Below, one piece after another: positions 1 to 10,978 of a stretch of 64,000 nucleotides of DNA (positions within the stretch are counted from its first letter, which is position 1; the number at the start of each line of letters is the position of its first letter). Source of the DNA: Argyresthia goedartella (Eukaryota > Arthropoda > Insecta > Lepidoptera > Argyresthiidae); contig OX463806.1 in assembly GCA_949825045.1 (NCBI GenBank), positions 39,456,208 to 39,520,207 of the forward strand, written 5' to 3'. A model generated the notes under the pieces. It was not told where the DNA came from and did not search any database. It worked only from the letters and a program-made list of their open reading frames with translations. A program made the position numbers and the translations under genes.

Positions 1-156
1 GTAAAAATTCGTAAATAAAAAAGCGTATGTAGAACAGTGAAACGTATCGGGCGTATGCGTGGGGTGCTTAATATAATATTGATTAATTGGAGCGCATCAG
101 CGGAGAGGGAGTATATGCAATATGTCAATGAGCCAAATGTTAAATAAAATTGGCGT

Positions 157-404
157 AATATGGTATTTGACAAGTTAGTCCAATAAATCTAGAAACGTGG
201 CTGTAGTTGAAACTATTTGGACAAAAAGGTTTGACAATATCAGAATTGTATATTTCCAGAAGTTGGATTTTTGAAACGCAATTTTGTTTAAATGATTTGA
301 CTATGACGTCACATGCTAGTGTATCATAGAACTCGTGAAAAAAAATACCGTTTTGACAGTTCCTAAAAAGTATCTATTTTGACTAGCAGTCAGATACCGT
401 ATTC
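157..404 (-). repeat. MITE family 1, copy 1
   Basis: A 248-bp non-coding element bounded by imperfect inverted ends of the form AATACGGTATTTG. It is the reverse complement of two other copies in this window, at 46649-46896 and 56222-56447. All three share a central block with the motifs TAGTCAAAA, CACGAGTTCTAT and TTATTGGACTA. It has no ORF and is a non-autonomous DNA-transposon derivative of unknown superfamily. Confidence 0.7.
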
Positions 405-952
405 AGAAACAAAGTGTTGCGCACATTGATATACATATACATGAAGTATTATGCAAAATTATAAACCCAACCTAAACCATGTAAATACGTCACCGCGGCT
501 CTAAGGTTTAGTAACGGTCACGTGTTCATGCATGCGGGGTGGTTGTCAAAGGCATGGAATTCCAGTCATGCTATGCGTGGCATGCGGTACTTCCATATGG
601 CACTTGCATGGTCACCCGTCTAACTTCCAGCCAGGTTCGCTGGGTGACAATGATAATGAAAATCCATCTAATGACTTTCGAAGTCACTTGAGGACCCCGG
701 TTTGATCAATAGATGATAGTGGTGTTAAGGTGTGTATCACAGGAAAATTAAAGAGAACGTACTCTTCAGATAGTTTAATAATTACACAATTTGAATACGC
801 CCCGGCACATTAATGAAAAAAAAAATTGTCATACTAAAATAAACTCGTTTTTAACACTTGTTTAAACTGTTTGGGATTTTTCGCTTATTGTGAGGTTAAA
901 CCATTTTTTTTATAACACCTTAAAATTGGTTCACTTGTTTGCATGTTAGGCT
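405..952. other. no gene recognised
   Basis: AT-rich sequence with no convincing ORF on either strand. A GC-richer patch at 480-650 has no recognisable domain in translation. Nothing further is seen. Confidence 0.5.
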
Positions 953-1237
953 GATAAGATCTGTCCAGACGTCAACTCCTACTTAGCAAAAAAACTAGCT
1001 CGTAATACATCCATCTCTCACATTATCTACATAGCATTAGAACGACCTCGCTAAAAGACGTCGTAGCAAAAAGACTACTTTTTCAAAAGAGGTACAATTG
1101 AATACAAAACTGGCCACTTATAATATGGTGATTATTAGGTTGCTGTCATGTTGAAGCATACTTGAAAGATAACATTGAAGTTTTGTTTTGCGGTTGGAGT
1201 TCGTGAGTAGTTTGTAGTGAAAGAAATTGTTACAAAA

Positions 1238-2693
1238 ATGGATGAAAATCTAAAATTTATTACAAATCAAAAAGGGAAACCGGCACTTCTCCATAACGGC
1301 CACCGTTATAATTTTGCAAAATGTAATAAAAATGGTAGCTTGTGGCGATGTGTTAACAAATAAGAATGTTCGTCTTCAGTAACTTTGGACACAAATAAAG
1401 AGAAGATTATACGTCAAAGTTTGCACTGTTGTGCACCGCATTACGAGGACAATGAAAGAGTGTTGATGATGGATTCTTGCCGCCGAGAAGTATGTAGTAA
1501 GATGGACCCTGTCAAGAAAATATTCGAAAAGCATATCCTAAAGCAAACGTCAAAGAATGGATCCGAAGATTTAATAATGCCATCTTACTCGGAAGTAAAA
1601 GATAGCCTCTATAGAGCTCGAAAGAAGGCCTTAAATATGAATAAGACGGAATTCAATAAGATGTCAGAAGTGGTTATACCTAAAATGTTGGCGTCCGATT
1701 TTTTAGTAGCAGATGATGGTGAAGTTGAAAAAATGTTGTTATTTTGCTCCAACATAGCCAGATTGTTCTTCGGAGATGCAACATTTAAAACTTGCCCGAA
1801 GCCATTTAAACAGTATTTCTCCATTCATGTGGACCTGAGTAGCTGTGGTGAGTACACAAACATAGTTCCAGTAGTATACGCCTTACTCCCAAACAAGAAA
1901 GAAGGCACTTATCGAAGGTTTTTTTCGCTGGTAAGAGATGTACTGAATATTGACATCTGCAAGTTCAAATGCGACTACGAAAAAGCTCTCATGAACGCTT
2001 TTAAAACAGTGTTTCCACGGGCAGGAGTCACCGGCTGTTATTACCATTATAATCGTGCTACCGGCTGTTATTACCATTATAATCGTGCTATATGGAAAAA
2101 GGGCCGTAAACTCGAGGTCAAAGATGAAATCGTCAGACATACTGCAAATTTGCCTTTATTGCCAATTAATCATATAGATCTTGGATGGAGAGCAATAATG
2201 GAACAAGCTCCGAACAACGCCCGAACTAAAAATTGTGCTACAGAAAGGCACAGAACTAACAATGGCATGGAAAGCTGGCACAGACGCATCAACGGCCGCA
2301 TCCCACATAAAGCTGGCACAGACGCATCAACGGCCGCATCCCACATAAAGCTGGCACAGACGCATCAACGGCCGCATCCCACATAAAGCTGGCACAGACG
2401 CATCAACGGCCGCATCCCACATAAAGCTACACTGATTTCATTCCTATATCTTGCGAAAGGAAGCACGCTTGAAGGATGTTGCTCTTAAGCAATATTTGTT
2501 CGGCAGATCTCGAAGACTGCGTCGACATATTAAATTTGATAAAATGCTCAAACATGAAATCACTTCCCTCCAACATGGACATATTACAGAGATGCAGTTT
2601 TTACAAAATATCTCCGTAACAAAGAAGCAAATCCTTCGCCAGAATGATAAGACTATTGTTAGCATTAGACCTTGCGATTACGTGAGACGTTAG
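1238..2693 (+). pseudogene. MULE transposase with FLYWCH zinc finger, broken
   Basis: The likely start is ATG 1238, which opens a FLYWCH-like zinc-finger segment (NQKGKPALLHNGHRY, then WRC). An in-frame TAA at 1361-1363 cuts that domain, and the same frame resumes through 2386. The MULE core is recognised by the FFGDATFKTCP segment, the KCDYEKALMNAF-like region and C/H residues near GCYYHYNRA. A perfect 30-bp duplication (2031-2090) repeats TGCYYHYNRA. The C-terminal part (NNGMESWHRRI) runs into four copies of a 38-bp unit (2273-2424), which shift the frame. The C-terminus continues in another frame at 2451-2693 and also needs one more base near 2449. It is non-functional as it stands. MULE is the best call from domain order. 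The FLYWCH part alone could also be a host-derived zinc finger, but the surrounding TIRs argue for a transposon. Confidence 0.8.
2273..2424 (+). repeat. 38-bp tandem repeat, 4 copies, inside transposase gene
   Basis: Four head-to-tail copies, identical by eye, of a 38-bp unit that starts AGCTGGCACAGACGCATCAA (2273-2310, 2311-2348, 2349-2386, 2387-2424). The unit is not a multiple of three, so each extra copy shifts the reading frame. One copy alone would bring the MULE C-terminal segment close to frame, which suggests the array arose after the coding sequence. Confidence 0.95.
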
Positions 2694-2931
2694 TATATTG
2701 TAAGGTTCCTACGTCGTACGTGTAGTCGTCGTATTTATCTATGCATAAATGTTTTTAAGTATACATGCCTTAAATGTTTTTAATACTGACAGTACTTTTG
2801 AAAAAGTAGTCTTTTTGCTACGACATCTTTTAGCGAGGTCGTTCTAATGCTATGTAGATAAATTGAGAGATGGATGTATTACGAGCTAGTTTTTTTGCTA
2901 AGTAGGAGTTGACGTCTGGACAGGATAAGAT

Positions 2932-3277
2932 TCGGATTACTTAATCGATTTTTATAAAACAGATCTAAGAACCATCGCAGTAAAGTCCACGAACCAACCA
3001 ACCAATTCCAAAACACCGCCTCAAATCCGTCCACAGACAGACAAGACGCTTCAAACTTAGGACACGCCTCTTTTTGCGGTTAACATTAAAACCTGTAGTC
3101 CAAGACAGGATTGATGGCCGTAGGGCCGTAGTTTTTGAGAAATCAATTATTTGATTTAAAATTTTGCGGAAATATCTACATAATTTTCATTACAAAATTG
3201 ACATAAAGCAACCCGTTGAGAGGAGGGGGGAACTCCCTCCTCCGCCGGGACACCCCCCCTTTTTTGAGGTTATGTCA
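2932..3277. other. no gene recognised
   Basis: Spacer between the MULE and the next TIR element. A C/G-rich stretch at 3210-3260 has a weak inverted counterpart near 4240-4285 (both contain GGGGACA/CTCC blocks), so an older element may enclose 3210-4285. This is not secure. Confidence 0.35.
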
Positions 3278-3844
3278 GGGGGGTCTCACTCAATAGTTTA
3301 GGTACGTTCGACCGGCCAACCCGCCCGACGGGAATTCAGTTATGATGCCGCTCGCTTGGCTCGTAGTCGCCTCGCGCGCTAACCGCTCCTCATAAGCAAC
3401 TTTTTTGTGATTTTTGCAACAATAATGACTTAAGTATCTAACATTTTAGGGTGTCTAAAGGAATTGTTCACAAATAAAATTCGATTCCTTTTTAATTGAA
3501 TACCTTTTTGTTTACCTAAAAGTAAACACTTTAGACCCAGTATTAAACAAATTACAATTACGTTAGTAAGAAGGTAGGTACAGCCTTAGAATTTGCCAAT
3601 AGTCTGAATAAGTACTAATATAACACCTCTCTTGCACAGAGTGGACTTAAATTCACAAACACAAATCGCACGTAGGTAACCCTAGCGTGATCAAGCGAGA
3701 CAGGAGTTCACAGGACGACCTTGTGATGTCGGAGTAAAAGAAGCTCTCTGGCGTAGTGATGCGGCGCAATGTGACATCATAACTGAATTCCCTACGGGCG
3801 GGTTGGCCGGTCGAACGTACCTAAACTAGTGAGTGAGACCCCCC
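3278..3844. mobile_element. non-autonomous DNA transposon with 70-bp TIRs
   Basis: Inverted ends of about 70 bp at 3278-3347 and 3775-3844 both read GGGGGGTCTCACTCA inward and share GTACGTTCGACCGGCCAACC. The roughly 430-bp interior has no ORF. No clear target duplication was found, because the ends are runs of G and C. The superfamily is unknown. Confidence 0.75.
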
Positions 3845-3847
3845 CGC

Positions 3848-4328
3848 TACGGGGCTGCAGCCGCGATAGGTACACTGCAGAGCATCCACTAAAGAAAACA
3901 TAATTAAATGTACTTTTTATTCACATGCGCTTCTTCTAAGTTCTAACCTAACCTATAGCCCAATTGAGATTTAAATTTGAATAAAATAAAAAAATAAATG
4001 ACTAAATAAATATAATCCTACTTGAACTCAGTCTTCAGTGTTTTTTTTTTAAATTAACGTATTGAGTTTCATTTCGCGTAAGTCTTGAATTTTAATTTAA
4101 ATCGGAATTATATAAAACCGAGTCTCCGGCAATAAAAAAATACACTAAAATGCCACAAGACACTTTTATGGCAAAAAATTATGTGAACCTCAATTTTTAA
4201 CAAAAACATTTATTTCTTAAAAACTATGTATTTCCTCGAAAAAAAATAAATATACTAGGGGGACAGGGGAGCTCCACCTCCATTAATATAATAATAAAAA
4301 TCGTTTGAACGATATTAATTTCATAATT
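3848..4328. other. AT-rich spacer, no gene
   Basis: AT-rich sequence with no ORF of note on either strand. It lies between the 567-bp TIR element and the 3' end of the minus-strand LINE. Confidence 0.5.
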
Positions 4329-4522
4329 CTTTATTGAACACAGTTATTTAAAAAAGATACATTAAGAGAAAACATATGTACAAAGGCGAGCTTATCTCTA
4401 AAAAGAGATTTCTTCCAGCAAACCAAGGCATGACAGGAAATTTTATCAATAAAGGGTAGGCAGTGCACAATATCTAAACAATAATAAAACACATATAAGT
4501 AAATTACATATCTATAAAATAC

Positions 4523-4801
4523 GGTAAATAAAATAATAATAATAATAATAATAATAATATCTTGGACACTATTTACACACATTGATCTAGCCCCAAACTA
4601 GGATTCCCTGTATCTTGGGTACTAGACAACGATACACATACTTATATAGATAAATATTATACTTAAATAGATAAACAACCATGACTATGGGGTACAAACA
4701 TCCGTTCTCATCAAACAAATATTTGCCCCCAGCGGGACTCGAACCCGGGACCCTTGGCTTCGTAGGCAGGGTCACTGCCGACTCGGCCATTCGGGTGGTC
4801 G
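4523..4801 (-). mobile_element. tRNA-derived SINE, full length
   Basis: Read on the minus strand it begins with a tRNA-like head containing an A box (TGGCCGAGTCGG) and a B box (GGTTCGAGTCC). A unique body (GGGGCTAGATCAATGTGTG) follows, and it ends in an (ATT)n microsatellite tail. It is flanked by a 9-bp direct repeat ATAAAATAC at 4514-4522 and 4802-4810, the expected target duplication. A 5'-truncated copy of the same family lies at 61615-61763. The A and B boxes would act as an internal Pol III promoter. Confidence 0.85.
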
Positions 4802-4905
4802 ATAAAATACATACTCGTATCTAACAAACTACTAAATACGTATCAATACATACATAAACCTGTACATAAAGTTTACATATAATAATAATATACATACTAC
4901 AACTA

Positions 4906-6491
4906 TCACAAAAGAGAGAGGAAGTGCTCTTTTACCCGGTTTTTGAAAGCGAAAAGAGTCGGGCTGTCTCTTATCGCACAAGGAAGTGCGTTCCACAGTC
5001 GGACCGCCTGCAACCTGAAGGAGTGCTCATATGCGGAAGTGGTATGCCTTGGAGTGGCTAAGAGTGAGACCGTGTGAGATCTCCGTTGCCGATCTCCTGA
5101 AAAGAGATACTCAAAGCGGTCTCGAAGGTAGCTGGGGTAGCGCGGATTTTTCAATATATTGAAAAGGCAAAAAAGAATATGGGAGTCTCGGCGACGACGA
5201 ATCGGAAGCCACCCCAACTCTTTGCGAAATTGAGAGACGTGGTCGAATTTGCACAGCCCGAAGATAAACCGAATCCCGAGATTCTGAAGTCGTTCGAGTT
5301 TGTTCAGAAGATCTTCGTTCGCGCTCGCCCAACAGACATCGGCGTAGTCGATTAGCGGCAGGAGAAGGGACTGAGAAAGGGTGATTTTGGTCTGCCGCGG
5401 CAAGAAGTACTGCAGACGCCTGAGGGAGTGAAAAGACGCAAAGACCCGTCTGCTGACCTCGCTGACATGTGGAGACCAAGACAGCTGGTTGTCAAAAATA
5501 ACCCCAAGGTTTTTCGCCTTATCTGTGTACTCTATTGTGATGCCATTATATGATACGGGAACAATGGGTTTTTGTAACAAGGAAAGAGTGTGCCTGGTTC
5601 CTAAAATCATGGCTTGTGATTTATTCGGGTTTATTAACAGCCCGTATGATGAGGCCCAGTCTTTCACATTCTCGAGGTCAGCATTCAGTGCCTCCACGGA
5701 TGAAACTACATCGCAGGGGGAAAAGTGGCGATAAATTTGTAGATCATCTGCGTATAGATGATACGAAGAAGAGAGGACGTCGGAGATGGAGTTTATAAAG
5801 ACTGAAAAAAGAAGAGGAGAGAGAATACCACCTTGAGGCACTCCTGAGGAAAGATCACACCATTGAGTTTCGGTCTCTTCAGACTTAATGCGCTGCTGAC
5901 GACCTCTCAGGTATGAGTCGAACCAGCCAGCAGCGTGGGAGGAGACATTCAGCGATGTTAATATAGCGACAAGAATGTCAAAATCGACGCAGTTAAAGGC
6001 ATTGCTGAAGTCAAGCAGGGCCAGCACCGTAACCAACCTCTGATCCATGGCTAGCTGTATATCATCGCTGACTTTTAAGAGTGCTGTGGTAGTACTATGC
6101 CCTGGTCTGAAGCCAGATTGGAAAGGATTGAGAAGTTTGTTTGATGAAAGGTAGGAGGTGAGTTGGGAGTGGACAATGGATTCAAGGACTTTGGAGAGAA
6201 TAGGTAAAATAGATATGGGCCTGTAATCTTTGAAGGAGGAGGGATGGAATTTTTGGGCAGTGGGATGACAAGATCTTTCTTCCACAGACTAGGAAAAGAT
6301 CTAGCTGATAGAGAGAAGTTTATGATGTGGGTAATTGGAGGGAGCAACTCTTCAAGGACGCTGTGGATCATCTGATGGCTGACGTTGTCGCCACCAGCAG
6401 CTTTGGATGTGACCGCTAGCACTGCCTTTCTAACTGCGCCGATTCCAACGAGACTAAAGTTGAACGGTGAGGTACAGACTGCAGCCTTCAA
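4906..6491 (-). pseudogene. LINE ORF2 reverse transcriptase, truncated and frameshifted
   Basis: The main open frame (4906-6285, 459 codons) carries the non-LTR RT motifs in order: DYRPISILP (residues 20-28), LLDFSNAF (90-97), GVPQGGILSPLL (148-159) and the catalytic YADD (178-181). A thumb and C-terminal region follows (LQYFLPRQTKITLSQSLLL, then DYADVCWA). The N-terminal RT segment (FNFSLVGIGAVRKAV, LWKKDLVIPLPK) sits in another frame up to 6491, so one frameshift separates them near 6250-6290. Catalytic residues are intact, but the protein lacks endonuclease and start. It resembles the Daphne/CR1/Jockey group. The exact clade cannot be fixed by eye. Confidence 0.8.
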
Positions 6492-6540
6492 CCTGACGAA
6501 GGGTTGCCTGCTTTGTGGCGGGGTCTATCACGAGGGGGGG

Positions 6541-6770
6541 GAGAAGAAAATTTACTTCATGGTTTTATTGTTGTTTATCGTATTACGAGCCTGAAACTAA
6601 ACTTTGACATTGGTTGACGTCTTTGTTTATCTGGTTGTCATGGCAATGCCCATTCAAACTCGTTAGCGGTCTGATATATTTGCTGCAATACTTTTACAAA
6701 AATACTTTTTCTCTCTTGGCCACTCACAAAAATTACGTTTAATTTAAATAATCTTTAGAACTCTCCAAAA
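6541..6770. other. no gene recognised
   Basis: AT-rich spacer or U3 part of the LTR-like sequence that follows. No coding potential is seen. Confidence 0.4.
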
Positions 6771-7530
6771 AGGGTATAAAAGCAGAACATTTCTGAAATT
6801 CTGGAGTCTCACGTCAGCTTCTGAACTAGAAGTATCACTTAAAGGCCTTATCCCGGGGTCGCACTACCCCGGGATCCTGCGAGCCTTCAAACTCTCTCAA
6901 ACCTTCAAACAATCCTTCAAACAACGGGATTCTGCGAGCCGTGCCTACGCCGCGATCCTGCGAGCCACTCCTACAACGGGATCCTGCGAGCCTTCAAACT
7001 CTCTCAAACCTTCAAACAATCCTTCAAACAACGGGATCCTGCGAGCCTCCAAACTCCCTCAAAACCTTCAAATAATCCTTCAAACAACGGGATTCTGCGA
7101 GCCGTGCCTACGCCGCGATCCTGCGAGCCACTCCTACAACGGGATCCTGCGAGCCGTAACTACAAATACGTCCGCTACCGTTCCACTCCTACAACGGGAT
7201 CCTGCGAGCCGTAACTACAAATACCCCGCTACCGTTCCTACAACGACGATTTCATCGACATCTACAACAACAAATACACCTGCATCCTGGTCATCACCCC
7301 ACCGGTCTACTTCTCTCCGTGTTCTCCGCTTCCTTCTTTCTATCCAGACATCTGTATTTTATAAAACCTGTCTCACCTCATTCATCCTCATCGTCCTTTA
7401 ATTTTTTTAAACTAATTCATTGTAAATAGACCTAATAAATTGTCATTTCTAAATTTTATCCTGGTTGTTTTCTGTTAGGTTCTGGTTAGGTTCGTATAGC
7501 TACACGACAACCTACTACACCAGAACTCAG
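6771..7530 (+). repeat. LTR-like fragment with promoter, tandem repeats and polyA signal
   Basis: TATAAAA at 6775-6781 is followed about 30 bp later by a CTGGAGTCTCACGTCAG stretch, an arrangement like a retroelement promoter and initiator. At 6871-7211 the 15-mer GGGATCCTGCGAGCC, or a one-base variant, recurs about nine times, interspersed with CCTTCAAAC blocks. AATAAA stands at 7434-7439. No gag or pol follows, and the gypsy LTR starts at 7550. It may be a solo LTR of another family or the 5' end of a lost element. Ends and target duplication were not resolved. Confidence 0.45.
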
Positions 7531-7549
7531 TAGCTAGTTAGGTAGGTAC

Positions 7550-7865
7550 TGTAAGGTTCGATATTTGTTGTGTGGGCATTTTTAGAGTGGGTGCTCACTT
7601 TGACACTGTTACTTATTTTGTAGTTTTAAAAAGAAAGAGGCTTGGATGTGAGAAGTCAATGTGACACACTTCACCTTAGGCTTCGGCCAGCGACTGAGCT
7701 AAATTATATAGGGAGGATTAGCGTAATGGCTATCGAGCCAGTTGTGGATCCCTTTTATACAAAGTGTTAATATTCATGTTAAATAAAAACAAGTCAAATC
7801 AAGTCAAGTCTTTATCTTCATCTTTATCAAGTAGGCAGTGATCGTATAGTGCTGAAAGCACTACA
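7550..7865 (+). repeat. gypsy 5' LTR (right border tentative)
   Basis: It starts TGTAAGGTTCG and probably ends at CACTACA, just before a TGGCGGAGGCGCC stretch that would be the primer-binding site (7867). The first 108 bp match the 3' LTR. The remainder does not, which is unusual for LTRs of one element and leaves the right border uncertain. Confidence 0.55.
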
Positions 7866-8148
7866 TTGGCGGAGGCGCCAAACGAACCGGAGAAATAAGA
7901 AGACCGTTTCAGAAGGAAGGTGACGTCATAAGAAGTGACGTAATAGAAGAGGATAGTGATCGTCGATCCAGACCTTGAAGAATCGAGGAAGGAACGAAAG
8001 TGCATTGAAAGGAAGTATATTTCTGTACTTAAGTTTTATTTAGGATTTACCTCGACCTGCCAAGCGAGTGAAGAATCGAATAGAAAAATATTGTGGGAAG
8101 ATTTTTATAGCGGCGGACATTTTGTGAAAAATTTTATGAGATTATTTC

Positions 8149-8868
8149 ATGATGAAGGATTTGTCAACTTGTTTTTCGGGGAGTCCTCAGGAGTCCTTTG
8201 AAGACTTTTTAGAAGACTTCAGAGATGCTGCATCGAGGAAATTTATATCGTCGGAGGAATTAAAATTATTATTTCCTTCGTATTTAAAAGGTGGAGCCTT
8301 ATATTTTTTTAGGGAAATTAGGGGCAGTGCCCAGACATTTGACGAGGTGGTGAATAAATTTAATGAGGAATTTGGAAGCACAGACTTTGCAGAGAAGTTC
8401 TACAATGCCAAGCAAGAGAAAAGAAGTTTGTTGGACTACTTCCATTATTTAGGGGACCTAGCGAGGAAGGCTAGAGTTACCAAAGATGACATTTTTATAA
8501 CGCAATTTTTAAGAGGATTGCAAAACCATCTTAGAAATAAATTAATGTTGAGCCATTTTATAGATAAGAAGGCGCTAAGGGCAGTGCTGGTACAGATGGA
8601 GAAATTAAGTCCGGGTAGTGATGTTAATGTAAATGTGTTTAGGAACCCGGCAACTTTTGGACCGAATTTGGCCCATAGCAATAGAGGGGGGGAGACAGAC
8701 CGTTTCACACACAATTTAATCAAGGCCCTACTCAAGACCCACGACGAACGCCGAATATTTCGCGGTCGGCAAGTGGTCAGGAACCACATATTAGATCTAG
8801 TACTAATAATTATAATTTGCGTCCTAGGCAAGCGGATTTTGCAACACGTCGTCGCTAGAGGCCGATAG
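8149..8868 (+). pseudogene. gypsy gag-like ORF
   Basis: A 239-codon ORF from ATG 8149. It resembles retrotransposon gag capsid regions (FSGSPQESFEDFLEDF, then FNEEFGSTDFAEKFY, then FITQFLRGLQNHLRNKLML) of the kind found in insect gypsy/mdg1-like elements. It would form the capsid around the RNA. The C-terminal end after about residue 215 turns into an improbable hydrophobic run (LVLIIIICVL), and the neighbouring frame reads as a continuation. That indicates a frameshift near 8820 and loss of a gag-pol junction. Upstream coding at 7956-8201 in another frame may be the original N-terminus. Confidence 0.65.
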
Positions 8869-8941
8869 CGGTGACCAGGCTGACCTGTGGAATGAGGGCC
8901 TCAGACGAGCTCAACAGCGTAGCACAGAAGCGAAACGACCA

Positions 8942-9208
8942 ATGGGGAAGATCGTCGCAGTCGAGGCGGATCAGAAGGTCAGACCATTAGTTTTATTGAA
9001 TTCTTCTAATGTAAACGTGGGAGCTCTTTTAGATACAGGCGCTACGGCGTCATGCATCAGCCCAGCCGTTGCAGATCAAGTGGGTGCGAGATGTATGCAA
9101 GAAGAGAAGAGACGGGTTAAGGCGGTAAATGGAAGTTTATTGCAAATTGTAGGGAAATGTGTTATAGATTTTAGTTTGGACAATTTTAACTTTTCACAGG
9201 ATTTTTAG
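8942..9208 (+). pseudogene. gypsy aspartic protease fragment
   Basis: An 88-codon open stretch with the retropepsin active-site motif ALLDTGATASCIS near residues 28-40. This is the catalytic D-T/S-G of the dimeric protease that cleaves gag and pol. The frame breaks at about 9208, and the expected ILGVDFL segment continues in the next ORF. The frame is open upstream of ATG 8942 to about 8830, so the ATG is probably not the real start. Confidence 0.75.
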
Positions 9209-9243
9209 TTATAACTGATTTAAATTGTAGCATTATTTTAGGG

Positions 9244-10749
9244 GTGGATTTTTTAATAAAGAATGGTATGAATATTGATTTTGTTCATTCGTGTATGTGT
9301 TTTTTCCAGGGAAAAATACCGTTTTTCAATAATTTCCATACGAAACAAAACACGACACCGGTAAAACGAAATGTCATGCGCGTAGGGATTCTTTCAAAAC
9401 AAAAGAAAGGGTCGGACTTTCTAGATGGTTCTAGAAGGAAACAAGTGAACTTTGGGGAAACCACGGTTATCGAGGATCGTGACGTGATAAATTCTATCGA
9501 CTTTCAGGAGTTAAGAAAGGGCGATTACGTTTATTTCTCGGGGTTATCGGATTCGTGCGAATTTGCGTTTGGGGTAGAAGATAAACGGTTTATCGTAAAT
9601 GAGGATTTATGTGAGAATGATAAGCAGGTATTATTGGCGTCTTTGGATAGGAATGCGGATAGATTTGCGTTTGCAACTGACCAGTTAGGTAGGTCGGAGA
9701 TAGTGTCGGTCGATATTAAGACTTATGATGAAGAGCCGGTTCATTGTCACCCGTATCGCGTTTCGCCGGTGCAACGAGAAATTATTGAGGAGCAGGTCGC
9801 GGAGATGTTGAAACTAGGGGTTATTAGGGAATCCACTAGTTCTTATGCTGCGCCCGTTGTGTTAATTAAAAAGCCCGATGATTCATGGAGGTTTTGTGTA
9901 GATTATCGGAAATTAAATAAGAAAATTTGTAGGGATAGTTATCCTATTCCGCGGATAGAAGACATTGTCGATAGTTTGGCCGGGGCCAAGTATTTTGCGG
10001 AGTTAGATCTCAATTCAGGTTATTGGCAGACGGTTATTACGGAAGGTAGGCATAAAACGGCTTTCGTCACGACCACGGGTCTTTATGAATTTAATGTTGT
10101 TCCGTTCGGTTTGGCAACGAGTCCAGCAGTTTTCCAACGGATGATGGATAAAGTTTTAGCGGATTTAAGATTTAAAGGGGTTATGGTTTACGTAGACAAT
10201 GTAATTGTGTATGGTAGAACGTTCGAGGAGTTTACCGATACGTTGCAGAAAGTTTTTGGGCGGTTTAGAGAAGCGAACTTGACCTTCAAGCCATCCAAAT
10301 GTAAATTCGGTTTTTGCGAGATTGAGATGCTAGGTTATCTAATCTCGAGTGTAGGAGTAAAAACTAGTGAGAAAAAGCTGAAGGCTATGCAACAGGTTCC
10401 AACTCCCACATATGTGAAGGATGTGAAACAATTATTAGGTTTATTTTCTTATTATAGAAAATTTGTATCGAATTTTGCGAGAATATCGTTACCTCTCACT
10501 AAATTATTGAAAAAGGGGGTAAAGTTTCAATGGAATGAAGAATTGCAGAATTCGTTCGATTATATTAAGAAGGTTATGTGTGGTGCGCCAATACTTTCCT
10601 ATTATTCGGGGGATAAGGCGGTTACTACGAGAGTTTATGTGGATGCGTCTAACGAGGCGTTAGGTGCAGTATTGATGCAGGGCGTTGAAAAAATGAGTCC
10701 GGTTGCCTATGCGTCTAGGAAGTTAACGGATGCGGAGAAAAAAATATAG
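9244..10749 (+). pseudogene. gypsy reverse transcriptase with YVDN in place of YVDD
   Basis: A 501-codon ORF covering the gypsy RT and the start of RNase H. The motifs are GVIRESTSSYAAPVVLIKKP, WRFCVDYRKLNKK, YFAELDLNSGYWQ (first catalytic Asp), VVPFGLATSPAVFQRMMD, YVDN (nt 10189-10200, residues 316-319), LGYLIS and VYVDASNEALGAVL (RNase H). The second aspartate of the catalytic YVDD is Asn here, a change expected to abolish polymerase activity. The ORF ends by frameshift at 10749 inside RNase H. It lacks its own start (TTG-initiated after a frame break), as expected for part of a polyprotein. Confidence 0.85.
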
Positions 10750-10978
10750 TACGACGGATAAAGAGTGTCTGGGGTTAGTATGGGCGCTAAGGCACTATAG
10801 GCATTATCTTTGGGGATTGTATTTTCAGTTGGTTACAGACCATAGCGCGTTATGTTGGTTACAGTCGAAAAAAGATATGTCTGGTAGGTTAGCGCGATGG
10901 GCTAGCGATACAAGAATGGAATTTCGAGATAGTTCATTGCTCGGGGAAAAGCAATGTAGTGGCAGATTTTTTGAGTAG
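10730..10978 (+). pseudogene. gypsy RNase H fragment
   Basis: Continues the RNase H domain in a shifted frame: YSTTDKECLGLVWALRHYRH, then FQLVTDHSALCWL and a MSGRLARW-like segment. These match the connection between RNase H and integrase in gypsy pol. A further frameshift lies close to 10945, because the sequence resembling HCSGKSNVVADFLSR is read in the next frame. Confidence 0.8.

Larger units (their letters stand above)
961..2923 (+). mobile_element. MULE-type DNA transposon, decayed
   Basis: A complete element by structure. Terminal inverted repeats of 129 bp (961-1089 and 2795-2923) begin CTGTCCAGACGTCAACTCC and differ at only a few positions. The flanking 8 bp, GATAAGAT, is repeated directly on both sides (953-960 and 2924-2931) as a target-site duplication. 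The interior holds one transposase gene with FLYWCH and MULE regions. TIRs of this length with an 8-bp duplication fit the MULE/Mutator superfamily. Stop codons, a frameshift and internal tandem duplications mean it cannot be autonomous now. Confidence 0.85.
4329..6540 (-). mobile_element. CR1/Jockey-superfamily LINE, 5'-truncated, with SINE insertion
   Basis: A non-LTR retrotransposon read right to left. The frame of the reverse-transcriptase ORF2 begins abruptly near 6540, so the 5' part (ORF1 and endonuclease) is missing. The 3' untranslated region runs from 4905 to about 4331 and ends in an AATAAA-like signal (TTTATTG at 4330). It contains the segment AAGGCGAGCTTATCTC, which recurs in similar form at 47330-47350 in another 3'-end fragment. 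A SINE interrupts this 3' UTR. Confidence 0.75.

Noticed and set aside
4730..4801. A tRNA-like segment with A and B boxes
   Set aside because: It is the head of a SINE with a target duplication and a microsatellite tail, and the acceptor stem is not tRNA-like. It is not a separate tRNA gene.
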